From assembly GCA_025201375.1 (NCBI GenBank), contig JAIWZP010000060.1, positions 1 to 64,000 on the forward strand: a DNA stretch of 64,000 nucleotides, in the 5' to 3' direction. Below are positions 20,197 to 32,188 of this stretch, piece by piece. This stretch comes from Gongronella butleri. Lineage: Eukaryota; Mucoromycota; Mucoromycetes; Mucorales; Cunninghamellaceae. Position numbers and translations under genes: made by a program. Under the pieces are notes generated by a model, which was not told the origin of the DNA, did no database searches, and worked only from the letters and a program-made list of their open reading frames with translations. Each line of letters opens with the position of its first letter. Position 1 is the stretch's first letter.

Positions 20197-22116
20197 TTAC
20201 TTCAAGATGGGGTGTGATGAGATGAGCTGAAAGTGAGCGACCTTGAAAGAGGCGACGTGGCGGCAAACAATGACCATGGCGTTGCGCCAGGGCGGTGATG
20301 TGCGCGCGAGGGCCAAGTCGGCGACAATGGCGCGCGGCGTGGTCATGGATGCCGATGGCAGGACGTGCCAAGCGCGGATATTGTCGATGTCTGCGTCTGT
20401 CTGTTTGACGATGAGATGTTTTGGTAGGGTGCCTTCCCAACGAAGCGAGACAAGACGCGTGCGGTGCAGAGGCACGACGATGGTGGCGTCCGATGACACG
20501 GCTTTGGGCGCGGTGGGCGTGTGATGCAGGAATTGAACATGTCTGAGCTGAAGAACGTCCAAATGCGGGCATTGCTGCGACACGGTGGCAAGCACGGCGG
20601 GTGGCAGTTGGGTATACGCAAGGACGAGCTCCTGCAAGGGATGTGTTGATGATGGCAACGATAAGAGTGAGGAAGAAGCAAAAGTTAAGCACGAAGAAGC
20701 GAGTTCGACGCCGTAAACGGTGAGTCGGCGCAGACGTGTACATTTGCGTAATAATACATCGAGGCGCAATGGGTTTGAATTTGTCTTTTTCTTTTTTCTC
20801 GTGTCAGTGACGCTTGCGTGGATGGCGAGGTTTGTAAGCTGATTGTTGTTGTTGAGAGCGACAAAGAGGCGTTCAATGTCATGAGATTCGAGGACGAGGA
20901 CGAGGTGGGCGAGGGAATCAAAGCAGGTGGTGTGCATGGAGAGGACGGTGGGCGAGGCACGCACCCGCAGGCTATGCATGACCTTGTTGGCGCACGTGAT
21001 GCCCTGGGACATGGGATGCATGGGCACATGGTCAATGTACATGGATGTCAAGTGACGCAGGGCAAACCGGGCGGCCACGGCGTGCATCGGAGGTAAGCAA
21101 AGTTGCCAATCGTGCTCAACCGCCGCACGGCTCTGGTCCATGTGGGCCAGGTTGTGCAAATGCAACTGGCGCAATGCAGGCATCTTTATGGCCAAAAATA
21201 AAAAAAAGAGCACCCACGACGTCACGTCAAATACGCGAATGTCAACTTGTCGCATGGTTGGCCATGGTGACATTTGCGCAGCGAGGCGGTCGAGTGTGTC
21301 CAAATGAAGCACTGCGGTTGTGGTTGTGGTGGTTGTGGTTGTCGAATTGGATTCATGATGGCGATGCTCAATGGAAGCAGCAAGATGATGTACCATTCGA
21401 ATGCCTGCGGGACACACAATGGACTCAAGCATTGGACAAGCATTTTGGATCAACTCAAAGAAATCGACATCAAGTTCATGCATATCTGCGGCGAGCATGT
21501 CCAGATGGCGAAGATGACTCATGGTGGGCAGCATCGCACACACAAGCAATTGACGGTTGGAAATGGCCCCGACCAGCACAAGCCTGTCCAATTGCAATTG
21601 CGCAAAAAATGCATAGACCGCCGCATGAATTTTCAGGGGCGAATAGGGTCGTGGCGGCAAGCACCATTGCTGGCTGCGGTCCAACAGCCGCCAATTGATC
21701 CAACACATTGCATGATAACTCAGTGTGAGTGACCTGATTTGATCACATTGGTGTACAAGAAGGCACAATTGCTCCAGGTTCACAGACGCATCCAGGACAG
21801 CAAGGTCTTGCAAATGGCGCCCAACAAGACTCGGCATGCCCGCCGACTCTTGTAGTTCATCGTCATCCTCGATGCTCTCATCGTCGCGCAGCTGTGGCAA
21901 ACGTGCCAGGATCTTGGCAACAAGGTCGTTGTCCGTGTACAGGCCCGGCACCGTTGCTGGCTTGCCAATGCGGTCCAGCACGAGCTGCCGAAACACAAAC
22001 GGCCGCAAAAGCGCACCCCACCCCCGGTGCAAAAGCCGAAGCTGCTTGCATTCGTCCAACGTCAGGTATTGAGCAACGAGTAAAAACACTTCATTGGGCA
22101 GGTCCAGCAACGGCAT
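20197..22116 (-). CDS. F-box/leucine-rich-repeat-like protein
   Basis: This intronless ORF gives 639 residues from the ATG before PLLDLPNEVFLLVAQYL. Upstream in-frame codons (Phe/Cys-rich) look like untranslated sequence. Residues 1-45 are an F-box (LPNEVFLLVAQYLTLDECKQLRLLHRGW read in two parts), which binds Skp1 in SCF ubiquitin ligases; RBX1 in this window is the RING partner of such complexes. The rest has irregular leucine-rich segments (LRHLDMLAADMHELDVDFF, MPALRQLHLHNLAHM, LRRLTVYGVELASSCL, LQELVLAYTQLPPAV) as in Mucoromycota F-box families, where substrates are mostly unknown. A nine-Thr tract (about residue 266) comes from an ACC/ACA repeat. A poly-Lys (KKKK) loop lies near residue 450. 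The end overlaps no other gene. Confidence 0.8.
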   Translation of the reverse strand: MPLLDLPNEVFLLVAQYLTLDECKQLRLLHRGWGALLRPFVFRQLVLDRIGKPATVPGLYTDNDLVAKILARLPQLRDDESIEDDDELQESAGMPSLVGRHLQDLAVLDASVNLEQLCLLVHQCDQIRSLTLSYHAMCWINWRLLDRSQQWCLPPRPYSPLKIHAAVYAFFAQLQLDRLVLVGAISNRQLLVCAMLPTMSHLRHLDMLAADMHELDVDFFELIQNACPMLESIVCPAGIRMVHHLAASIEHRHHESNSTTTTTTTTTAVLHLDTLDRLAAQMSPWPTMRQVDIRVFDVTSWVLFFLFLAIKMPALRQLHLHNLAHMDQSRAAVEHDWQLCLPPMHAVAARFALRHLTSMYIDHVPMHPMSQGITCANKVMHSLRVRASPTVLSMHTTCFDSLAHLVLVLESHDIERLFVALNNNNQLTNLAIHASVTDTRKKKKTNSNPLRLDVLLRKCTRLRRLTVYGVELASSCLTFASSSLLSLPSSTHPLQELVLAYTQLPPAVLATVSQQCPHLDVLQLRHVQFLHHTPTAPKAVSSDATIVVPLHRTRLVSLRWEGTLPKHLIVKQTDADIDNIRAWHVLPSASMTTPRAIVADLALARTSPPWRNAMVIVCRHVASFKVAHFQLISSHPILK

Positions 22117-24162
22117 AGACAAACAACCAAAGAAACAATAAAAAAAAAAAGAAACGAACAAGGAAAAGAAAAAGGAGAAAAAGCAAAAAAAAAAAAAAGA
22201 CGAGTACCGTGATCAATCGAGAGCCGCCATCCTCCCTCTCCCCCCCCCGCAACGTCACACACGGCTGTCTTTGTGGGAACGCCCGACGGAGCTGCATAAA
22301 ATAGACAAACAAAGCGTGTGTGTTGCATGCACTCTTTTCCGCCTTTACAGTGGCCACGACAACAAATAGCACAGAATCACGGTGGGCGTGAAATGCGACG
22401 CCAGTGGCTTCACAGACGCGTCCCTGTTCTGAGTGTCAAATTGGCCAAATTGAAAAGAAGGACGCTTGGACCGCAGCTCGTCAATGTGTCTAGGACCACC
22501 GAAGCTCAACATTTCATCGGCTGAGCTAAAGATAGTGAACAAAATTCGGCGCCCCTTGAAAGCTGCGCGCACAGACGTCATTCGGCTTCCGCACGAGACC
22601 GCTTGAGCAAAGCAGGTTTGTACGCTTTGAAATCGCTTTTTGTATTTCACACGTGATTTTGCTGGCAAAGGACGGGTCAAGGAGCAGCGCTTGGCTGTGA
22701 AGAAATGTGCGTGATTCTAGCATGTACAGAATAAAGCACGTTTGGAGGGACGATGCCATCAAATGGATAGAGCCATTCTACAAATAACGCCAATTCCTGA
22801 AAATCGCTGTTTGCTCGACGTCGTCGCCCTGTCACACCCCCCACAACGCGCCCTGGTATGAACCTGGCAAGCTAGAAAACCTCGTGGAAGGCCAAGCTTC
22901 AAATGTCAAGCACTCAGACGTGCACCACACGCTAAATCAAATTTTGGCAGATTTGATCTCCCAAACCAAAATCGGAAAATGGGGTCGTCAGAATTCCGCC
23001 AAACTTTTACACAAGAAAAAGAGCATGGAGAAACCACGAAAAAAGCCAAAAAAGAGTGGACTTGGCTTGCTGGTTGACGAGCAATTCGTGATTTTCGTTA
23101 AAATTTTACAGGCAAATTGCACGGGGAAAACGCGTCCATAGCACCGCGCCAGCGCGTCCATTGGCAAGAGAGAGCCCCGAAAATAAAATTTGACGAGAAG
23201 CAGGCGCGTGAAACTCAAAGTTTGACACGGTTCATCGCGCGTCGAAAAACATATATGATTTTGAAACCGTGTCAAAAGGGTCAAAAGTCCACTTTTTTGA
23301 GAGATCACTGATGGCTGCGCACGCTTCAAGTCGTGCCCTTTTTGATGCAATGACCTTCAAGACGCTGCGGCCAATCCTCGTTGCGATTACCTTGACGTGA
23401 AATTTTGCTGCTTTTTGCTTTTTTGCGAAAACAAGTCCATGGATTCCCTGGTTTTATTGCAGTTCTATCGGTTATGACGGGAGCTTTACCATGCAGTTGA
23501 TTGGTGTGGCGATCTGAGGACCTAAATCTCGCGGATTTCTGAGGGTCGACTGCACCACTTGCAAAATTGGCGACTTTTGAAAATCGTCATTGCGCGGCAT
23601 CCAACGACCACAGCGCCACAAGGGATGGCTCATTTGAACGACAAAGCGTAGAAAAATCGATTTGAGCAGCTGGACTTCCCTTTAACCCGAGAATTTGGAG
23701 ACAAACGACCAAAAGACAGTAAAAATGCTGTTGTTGCAATTTTCGCAATTTCAGGTCGTCGCGCTCTGTGTGAAACATGTACCGTTACAAAGAGCCGCGC
23801 TCGGACATCATTTTTGGTCCGCTTGGCTACCTCGATGGACTCGACTTTATACACTGGCGTCATGGGTCAAAAATTTTAAACTCGATTATCTCGGCATTAA
23901 ACATGTCATACCACGATTTCCAGCTGGTGATAAATGGATCAAAAAAGTCGATTCTCTTTCGAAAATGACAAAAACAGAGCGTGTTTGGATGACTCGTGGT
24001 TTTTTTTTTTTTTTTATTGTTTTTGAATGAGCAAATGAACGAATGAGTGGGAAAAGAGGGGGATTGGAAACGATCGATGACACAAATGAGTAAAAGATGG
24101 AGGAGAGAATGAGAGTGAAAGGATGGAAGGATTCTATTTGACTTTTAAAGGAAAGAGGGGCC
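22117..24162. other. Gene-free stretch of 2 kb holding repeat copy B
   Basis: The first 250 bp are the F-box 5' flank with purine/pyrimidine runs. Repeat copy B occupies the middle. The rest (23590-24160) has short open frames, partly the upstream part of the same repeat, and the RRP6 3' flank with a poly-T run at 24000. No recognisable protein. Confidence 0.5.
22955..23590 (-). repeat. Dispersed repeat, copy B (inverted)
   Basis: Read on the minus strand this follows copies A and C in order: TTTTCAAAA, GGTGCAGTCGA, GATCGCCACACCAATCA, CACGTCAAGGT, GTTTTTCGACGCGCG, TGGACGCGCTGGCGCGGTGC, TTCCCCGTGCAATT, AATTGCTCGTCAACC, GTTTCTCCATGC, GGCGGAATTCTG. It is closest to copy C, with which it shares GGCGCGGTGCTATG. 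Confidence 0.8.
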
Positions 24163-26589
24163 TTATTTCTGTTTGTTGCGAGCCGATGGCTTTTTACGCG
24201 CGCCGCCATAATCCTTGAGGATGACGACATCGTCGTCGTCGTCGCCATGCTTTCGCTTTGTCTTTGTCTTTGTGCTGCGGCTCTTGGAGGGCACGTAGAC
24301 ATGCTCATCGGCGTCTTCTTCCTTGTCGGCAGGAGCAGCAGCGGCGGCAGCGGCGGCTTGTTGGGCCTTTAGCTGGGTAGCGTCATAGACGGCCTTGATT
24401 TTGAGGTCCTCGACGGGCAGGCGGATGGTGAGAGTAGCACGGATGTGGCTGGCAACGGCACGCGCAGCATCATCATCATTTTCGTCGAGGCGCGTGGCAA
24501 GCGCATTGGTATCAAATAAAATCGAGTTCTTGGTCGCGTGACGCGCAACGACCGGGGCGCGCTCCCTTTGGACCGCGCTCAGATCAAATGACGCGGGATC
24601 GACCTTTTGGATAGGCTTTTTGGATGGTTGTGCCGAGAGTCCATTGGCCGTGACATGGGCATTGGCGTTTCCGCTGGGTTTTTGGCCGTTTTCGTCTTCC
24701 TTGGCGACATTGGCGGAGGTTTGTTGTTGCTGAAGTTGATGAACGGCGTCAGCCTTTGCGCGCTGGATGGCGAGGGCAAGGACTTGCGCATTGATGCGGA
24801 CACACGGCGGGCAAGGATTGCAGCAGCCAATGACGGAAGCCGCATCATCTGGCATCCTGTCGACCATGGCAAACATCATGTGGTTGGGCAAAATGTATCT
24901 CAGCGACTCGTCGTCCTGCCGCGCCATGGAGTCGCGCCACTGGTGAATCGCCTTGTAAACCGCCAATTGCTGCACATTCATCGGGTATTTGCGCTTGCGC
25001 AAAAGGCCAGCCCACCCATTCATCCCCAAACCCGTCTCCGCGTCGTACGCTTCCTTTTGGTAGCTTGTCTTGCTCGTCTCCCCAGATCGCGCAAGCACCG
25101 CGTACATCAAATTGTGATTGTCGTTGGATTGCGAAAGTAGCGCCTCGCGCAATTCGTCGTAAATGTACAACAGGTAATGCGTGTCTGATCGCGCATACGC
25201 CAGCATCTCCTCCGGCACAGGTCTGGGAGAAAAAAGAAAAAAAATGTCAATGCTTTTTTCTTATTTTTACTTTTTTCTTGCTCTTTTTCCTTTTTTTTTT
25301 TTCTCCTTTTTACCTCTCTCCCCTCGCCCTCTTCGACCCACACTGCCGTCATTGCTTCTTTTTTTTTTCTCCCTCGATGTCGTGGTACCTGATGCGCCAA
25401 TCGGCCAGCTGGTAGCGCTTGTCGGCGGTAAATTGACAATATTTGTCGAGCAAAAAGGCGAGGCTGTGTTTGGGAAAGTCCAAGACCTTTGTGGCATCGT
25501 AGGTGTCAAAGAGGCCGACGACGTAGATGCCAAAATCGCGCTGGAGCCACACAATGTCGGATGTGGCACCGTGGAACACCTTGAGGATGTCTGGGTCGGA
25601 AAAGATCGTGTTTAGCATCCACAGCTTGTCACGCAGGGCGAGCGCGTCGATGATAAAGTCCTTTTCACGCGTCGACAGCTGCATGAGACACGTGAAGCCT
25701 TGGTAGCTGCGGTAATCGTGATGCTCGAGATCGACGGCAATTTCCTTGGCATTGTCCAAATGCTCGAGCAGTGCCATCAACCCCTCTTGCGTGTCGACCC
25801 ACGTCGCCTCGGTGCCCTCAAACGACGCAGGCTCTACCGGGTCGCGCGACTCAAACAGGTGCTTGGGAGGCACAAAATGGTCAATCTCGTAAATGTACGG
25901 ATTGGCGGCCAATTCATGCTTGGACGTAGGCAACGCAAGCGGCACCAGCGCATTGGGCTTCTCCTTGATCTTGGGCACAAACGGCGTGAGCGTCGCATTG
26001 TCCACCTTGTCCGTGAAACGCAATTGGGGCCGCACAATGTTCGCGTTCAGCAATTTGTACTCTAATTTGCTCCCATTCTCGCTCGTCGTCGACAGCTGCG
26101 TCACGCCACGCGAAGCAAATTCGCTCACATCCGTATTGCGCGTCCGTCCAGCTAATTCATCCAGCGTGAGATCCTGTTTAAAAAAAAAAAAAAAATAGTG
26201 AGATTTTGTGCCATTGGCGATCTTTTTTTTTTTTTTTTGGCCCGTTTTGGCCCGTTTTGGCCCGCTGCCTTTACCACGCGCTCAAAGAGCGAATCGACCA
26301 CATCAATCACACCAAAGAAGCGGTCATTGATGTCATCAATGTCCTCAATGTTGACATTGGTGTCGTCGTGGCCTACATCCAATGCTGTGTGATTTGTGAG
26401 TTCATTGGCCGTCGACAGCAAGGTGGCGCTCGCTTGATCAAGGTCGGTGGCAAAGTCACGATCCAGCGACCTGTAAAACCCGATATCTTCATGTTTGATG
26501 CTGTTGGCAGCATTGCTTGCAGACACAAGCGCTCGGAAGAGCGACTTTTGATACGCCTCGAAGTCGGCGACAGGATCAGGGATCGACAT
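24163..26589 (-). CDS. RRP6: Nuclear exosome 3'-5' exoribonuclease Rrp6 (EXOSC10)
   Basis: Minus-strand exons 26275-26589, 25389-26173 and 24163-25222 give 719 residues (yeast Rrp6 has 733). Exon 1 is the PMC2NT domain, which binds Rrp47/C1D. The DEDD-Y exonuclease domain follows, with Asp253 and Glu255 (AVDLEHHDYRSYQGF), Asp311 (GATSDIVWLQRDFG) and Tyr376/Asp380 (YARSDTHYLLY). The splice at residue 367 rebuilds DWRIRPVPEEM. Next is an HRDC domain (RDSMARQDDESLRYILPNH). The C-terminal tail is basic and disordered, with an eight-Ala run, an acidic stretch (DKEEDADEHV) and KTKTKRKHG, suited to exosome and RNA binding. It processes rRNA and snoRNA precursors, which is pertinent to the intronic snoRNA in RPL7. 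It diverges from the ING gene over a short 135-bp spacer. Confidence 0.96.
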
Positions 26590-26619
26590 GACGGGGGAGA
26601 AAGAGAAAGAGGGAAATGC

Positions 26620-26652
<33 letters not shown>

Positions 26653-26724
26653 AATATGCCAGCGAGCCGGAGTTTGGAATGTCTTTTTCTCTTTCTCGCT
26701 CTCTTTTTACTTTTTTTTTTCAGC

Positions 26725-27760
26725 ATGAAGACAACAGACAGCCTTGTCTACCTGGACGACTACATTGACAGTAAGACGAGCTCGCTCATTTTGTTTCTTG
26801 GCACCCACAATTGTGCTCTTTTTGATAGCTATTGAGTCGCTTCCCCTGGAATTACAGCGTAATTTCACTCTTTTGCGCGAATTGGACGGGTATGCCCAAG
26901 GTAAAAACGACTGCAAAGCAATATGGAAACAGGGCGGCCATGAGAACTGACGTTTTTGCACGACAGAGCTTATTGACACCACGGCCAAGCAGGCGATCGA
27001 CCTTATTGACCATATTCAAGACTATGACGCTTCGACACGAGTGGACCAGCTTAAACAATTTGCACTGCTGCTGACCGAGGCCCTGCAGCGTGGCGAGGAA
27101 AAGGTTACGCTGGCCAAGGCCACGTTTGACTCGGTCGAGCGCCATTGCAATCGCCTGGACGCCAATCTCGTCAAATTCGAGGAAGAGCACGTTGGCTGGC
27201 CAGAGCCCATCACCAGCTTGCCCGGCATGGCGCCCTCGTCTCGCTTCCTCAAGGAAAACATTCAAATGCGTGATCGCGCCATCACCCACCTCAGGCGCCA
27301 GGACCGCAAGGATAAGGTCGACAGAAAGGATGGCACTAAAAGTAAGAAACAGACTTACAATCGATTCACAATGGCATCAATGGCTCACGCCTTCCTCTTT
27401 TTCCATAGAATTCCGCAAGATCCACGATCCAACAAAGGGCAACAAGGACGCAAAACCCAAGGCTAAAAACACAGCCGGCAAAAAGACGGCGTCGCCTGAT
27501 CCTCCCATTGATCCCAGCGAGCCTCTCTATTGCTACTGCCAGCAGGTCTCCTTTGGCGAGATGGTGGGCTGTGACAATGCAGACGTAAAGAAAGCAATTG
27601 CACAAAAACAGCGATGCACGGCCCGCTCACCCTTTTTTTTTTCATTTAGTGTGATCTCGAATGGTTCCATTTGGCATGCGTCAATCTCAAGACGGTGCCC
27701 AAGGGCAAGTGGTATTGCTACACGTGCTCGGCCAAGATGAAGGCCGCGCGCAAAAAGTGA
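26725..27760 (+). CDS. ING-family PHD-finger protein (Yng/Pho23/Png type)
   Basis: Five exons (26725-26770, 26829-26900, 26967-27341, 27409-27584, 27650-27760) give 259 residues. The N-terminal ING helices ([27 protein letters not shown]) form the part that binds acetyltransferase or deacetylase complexes. The middle is Lys-rich. The C-terminal PHD finger is complete: C206, C208, C219, C224, H230, C233, C246, C249, with [20 protein letters not shown] and [10 protein letters not shown], including the Tyr and the acidic-aromatic elements used to read H3K4me3. Fungal ING proteins sit in NuA4 (Yng2), NuA3 (Yng1) or Rpd3L (Pho23); I cannot tell which from this sequence. The PHD is split by an intron between the D and C of the second zinc knuckle. 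Confidence 0.93.
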
Positions 27761-27993
27761 TTGAGCATGCGCAGTGCGCGACACGTCCCCTTTTTTTTTC
27801 CTTCTTTCTTTTCTTTTTTTCCCTCGATATCCCAAATTGCACATAAAACATTAGTTTCCATACACAATTGGCTTGGTTTTTTTTTTCATTTTCAAACGCG
27901 TAAATAGGTCTACATTGAATGAGGGAGTGCAAAGAAAGAAGAAAAAAAAGGTAGAGGTACAAAAAAAGAATGAAAGAGTGAAAAAAAAAAGGA

Positions 27994-29022
27994 CTATTGG
28001 AGCTGCACCGGTAAAAAGTTGCCAACAATCACGGTCTAAGGATTAAAAAAAAAAAAAAAAAAAAGCATGCATGAGAGAAAGAAAGACAAGGGCGCATGCA
28101 GCAATTTGGGTTCTTACAGGGATATTGTACTTGTCGCGGCGAATGGTGAAGGAGAAGCAACAGGAAATCACGCTGGTATTATCAGGCTCGGGGTTCTTTA
28201 GCAGACAGGACGTCAGCACAGCCTTCTGTCCAGGATCAAAGGCGATGTTGCCATATTTTTCCCAATAATTCACCGCGGATTCCTCCGCCATCAGTTCGTA
28301 AATGCAAAGACGGCCCTGAAAAAAAAAAAAAAAAAAAAGTGAGTCCATCCGCAGCGACTGCCGCTTTTTTTTTTTTTGGTTCGTACCTCGCGTAATGTCT
28401 CGATGGGCACATTGACCAGGGACGCGAATTCCTTGTTGCCCTTGTAAATCTCGCCCGTGCGGCGCCACAGACACGCAGGGATGCCCATTGAGCTAAACAC
28501 GCGATCATAATCCTGTTTGGAAAAAAAAATACAAGACGCGTCAGCACGCGTCGAACAAATGGCGACGTGTCAAATTTTACGAGTAATAGCCGCTCAAAGG
28601 CTTCTTCGACCAAGATCAAATCAATGTCTGTGAGTGATTGCGCAACAGAGCGGAATGCAGGCCGGAACGTGCCCATGACATTGAGGATGCGCTGTCGACT
28701 GGAGGCCGTCATGCTTTAAAAAAAAAAAAAAAAGGAATCAGCTCGTGTGCACGATCCATTTTTCAAAGTTTAGCGTGCTCCTTACTTGTTGTCCATATAC
28801 TTTTGTAGACGCGCGTAGCCATTGACATAGTTGTAGGGTTTGAGGAATCCAGCCTCGAACTTGGCATTGATGACCTCTGTCAGGCGATCTTCCAATTTGC
28901 CGTCCGACGGATCCGCCGCGGTCAAAAAGAACTTTTCCGTCGTGTTGACTGCCGCATTCGTCGCGCCTGTGCCATTGCTGCCACTGCCGCCGCTGCCATT
29001 GCCGCTCTGGCCGGCCAATGCT

Positions 29023-29057
<35 letters not shown>

Positions 29058-29900
29058 GCCACCATACATGGCATTCGCATCACCGCCCAACGAGTCCAAA
29101 AAGTCGCTACAAACCAATCAAATCAGCCTTGCACGCCCTTACAACGCCCCCCCCCCACAGCCCTCTTTTTTTTCCTTGCAATTGGACATACCTGATCACC
29201 GAGATCTCGTTGCCCATGTGTTCGCTGGCAAAGGTCAATTGACCCGTACCCATCTGGCCAAAGAATTGAAGAGGCAGGCCTCCCAAGTTGCTGTTGGCAC
29301 CAAAGGCTAATCAAAAGATAAAAGAGTGAGCGTTTAGCCGACGGTTCTTGGGACAAAACGAAAAAAAAAAAAAAAAAACCAAGAGACATACGTCCTTGCG
29401 ACACATTGGCAACAAAATTGTTGTTTGCGGCGCCGGCATTGCTGCTATTGGCATTGGTCGTGGTGTTGTTGCTATTAGCATTGGTATTGGAGGCAGCGCG
29501 CGGCTTTTGGCTCTGTGCGCCCGCAGACTGCTTGGGCTCGTCGTGGCACAAATGACCAATGCTTCGCTTGATACAGCGTTGACAAGGCCGACCTTAAAAA
29601 GTAAAGCGTGAGAAACACAAAGATAAGACAAAAAGACACCCACACGCTCACTCACCATCATCGCACGTCATGTGGGAACGCCGGCAATAGACACACGCTA
29701 CAATAAAAAAGGGTGAATTCAGGGCAACAAAGAAGGGAAAAGTCTTTAAAAAGCTCTTTACCATGCGTGACCTTTCTTCGTTTGGGCCCCGTGCGCTTTT
29801 TCTTGGGATCGTTTGTGTCGTTGGCAGGCTCACTAGCCTGAGTAGGCGTCGTCGAGGCGGCCTGGTCACTCGGCTTGGAGTCCATAGCTTGACCTGCCAT
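27994..29900 (-). CDS. ERT1: Zn2Cys6-PAS regulator of gluconeogenesis, Ert1/AcuK family
   Basis: Nine minus-strand exons: 29762-29900, 29656-29697, 29392-29592, 29192-29306, 28786-29106, 28581-28713, 28387-28512, 28118-28315 and 27994-28035. They give 438 residues with all phases consistent. The binuclear zinc cluster is C48-x2-C51-x6-C58-x5-C64-x2-C67-x8-C76 (ACVYCRRSHMTCDDG, RPCQRCIKR), preceded by a basic patch (KKKRTGPKRRK). The C-terminal half holds the family's PAS-like domain (SMGIPACLWRRTGEIYKGN, YELMAEESAVNYWEKYG, KNPEPDN) and the hallmark ending IVGNFLPVQLQ. Ert1 and AcuK activate PEPCK and fructose-1,6-bisphosphatase genes. Asn-rich and poly-Gln (12 Q) tracts fill the middle. The start at MAGQAMDSK is likely; the fifth-codon Met downstream is possible. 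Confidence 0.92.
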
Positions 29901-30462
29901 ATGACAACGTAAAAAAAGAAAAGAAAAGAAAAAAAGGTTGTATAAGAAGAAAAAAAAGAGGGAAAAAAAGGCGGGGGACCCCCCTTTTTGCCCAAAACAA
30001 CAAACGTTGTGATTGGTGGTGATCCATTTCTCATCGCACAATTGAAAAAAGACGACTCACACAGATCATCTTTTGCTCAACACTCGCCATTTGAAGATTG
30101 CCTTGTCAAAACGACACGCGTCGCGTGGTCAAGCACCCTCCATTTCACTTTTTTTTTTTACCCCCACGTGTCAATGCGCGGACCAATGTGTGCATGGCCC
30201 AAAATCCTCTTCGTGGCCCTGTCACGCAGCTTCGCCTCACAACAGCACGGCCCTGACCCCGCCTTCATGGCCCTCTTTTTGCAGAAAAAATGGGCTGCGA
30301 CAATCTGGGAATCGATCAGAGCATAAAAAGGAGCAGCCCCTGGGAGTTCCATGTCGTTTTTTTTTTTTTTTTCTCCCTTCAATTGCCAAAATTTCAGCTT
30401 TATTTTCGCTCTCGTCCCGCCTGCGCGTCCCCACGCTCGTTTTCCTCCACCGTCGCTCTATT
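29901..30462. promoter_or_regulatory. Divergent promoter region of ERT1 and the class IV aminotransferase
   Basis: This 560-bp spacer has A-rich runs near 29910-29970, ACACGCGTCGCGT at about 30115, a CACGTGTCAA E-box-like word at 30165 and a 16-T run at 30357. No coding signal on either strand. Confidence 0.4.
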
Positions 30463-31693
30463 ATGACCAATAGCAGTAAGCAACAGTCCACTCGGTCGCG
30501 CGTGGCAATATATTCACTCGCCCTTTTTTTTTTTTTTTTTTCCTCGGCCATAGTCATTGTCGAGCAGCTGAATGCTGCCGAGACCTCGGCCAAAGCCCAA
30601 TATACGACCAAGCAGGCCGATATGTCCTTCAATGACTTTATTTACAGCTACCCACGAGGTAAAATAAAATAAAAAAAAGGAAAAAGAAAAAGTCTTATTT
30701 CTTTGTTTTTTCTTTTTTTGCGTTTTCAAGGAGCCTACACGGGGATGCGCACCGTGCACCGTGGTTCTATTGTGGAATTGGACGCGCATATGAAGCGTAT
30801 TGTCAATTCTGTGTCGTTGATGAAGTTTGCAGGCCCTGGAAAGGACCATGAATCCGATCAGGTCGCGCATGCCATGGAATCCTTCCGCGATCGCGACGCG
30901 TTCGAGGCCAAGCTGGTTCCGCTGCTGCGCCACGCCCTTGGCGCCTACTACAAGGCGATGCCAGACGTCCAGGAGGCCAAGGTGTCCATCATGGTCACGT
31001 ATGATCACGAGGTAAAAAGGCGCGCTTTTCGGTCGGGCGATGGGATCTCACCTCTTTTTTTTTATTTTTGGCATGTAGGCACACCATCCTCGATTTGCGA
31101 CGCACGTCACGGAGCTGCACCAGCCGCCCACAAGCCGTGTCAAGGTGCAGCTGGAGAACAAGGCTCGCACAATGCCATCGGTCAAGGATTCGCAATGGGT
31201 GCGCGACCGCGCCATCCTCGAGAAGAACAAGCCCGCCGATGTGAACGAGATTGTCCTCGTTGACGACCAGGGCCACGTGTACGAAGGCATGGCGTCCAAC
31301 TTTTTTGCCGTGCGCCGTCGCACGCCGCTGCCAGAGACCAGCAGCGACAACAACGCGTCCTCGGGGTCGCCGCCAATCACCGATTGCGTGCTCCAATGCG
31401 CGTCCCTGGAACACGTGTTACTTGGCACCGTCATGAAGATCATCATGGGCATCTGCGGCCGCGACAAGATCGATATCGAGTGGGTGTTCCCGTCCATCCA
31501 GGACGCGCGCGCGGGAAAGTGGGAGGGCTGCTTCCTCTCGAGCACGTCGCGCCTCCTGCTCCCCATCCAGACTATCTATACCAACGACGGAAGCGACCCG
31601 ATCGAATTCCCTCCATCGGACGCCGTCCAACAGCTCCAGCAAAAGGTCGCCCAGGAAATCATCCATCGCTCGTATCGCATCCTCGACAACTAG
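30463..31693 (+). CDS. PLP-dependent class IV aminotransferase-fold enzyme
   Basis: Exons 30463-30475 (13 nt), 30554-30658, 30731-31011 and 31079-31693 give 337 residues. The fold-type IV family includes branched-chain and D-amino acid aminotransferases and 4-amino-4-deoxychorismate lyase. Lys169 in PSVKDSQWVRDR fits the Schiff-base lysine, and the later EIVLVDDQGHVYEGMASNFF matches the conserved E-x-x-x-x-d-x-x-G-x-v-x-E-G-x-x-S-N strand. The N-terminal part (GAYTGMRTVHRGSIVELDAH) matches the uncharacterised eukaryotic subgroup rather than true BCATs. A Ser/Asn-rich loop (PETSSDNNASSGSPP) interrupts the C-terminal domain. There is no clear targeting signal. Substrate cannot be read from the sequence. 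The first exon is tiny but the join is in frame and removes a Phe-rich run. Confidence 0.82.
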
Positions 31694-32188
31694 TGCTAAC
31701 AGTTCTATTTATGCTAATCTATCATAGTAGCTCATTACAGTAAATCCCCCTGTTTCCCTTTCATTGCTTGCTGAATGGTGACTAACAAAAAAGGTGCGAG
31801 GTGCCATTCGGGTATCGGGTCGTTGATGACAAGAAAATCGATATTTTCGATTTTCCAGTACGTATGAATCACACGCTCAATTGTTATTTTATATTTGCTT
31901 GTCTTCGTCCTCCAATGCAGACATGGTGACCCGAGGGAAATTTTGCTTCAGGTCACAAAGTTCAGGTCAAAAAAATTACGATTCAGGTTTCAGGTTCAAA
32001 GCCGAATCGCGATCAAGCAACCCGGGCGACCACCTTATAGCCGTTTTGATGAACTGAAAAGTTCAGGTCCAACCCGAACATTACAAAATCAACCTGAACT
32101 CGACCTGAAACCGACCGAGATGCCTGAATTAATTCAGCAAGTCTTCAATTGTCAGGTCATTATTTCAGTTCAGTTCAGCTCTCAGGTC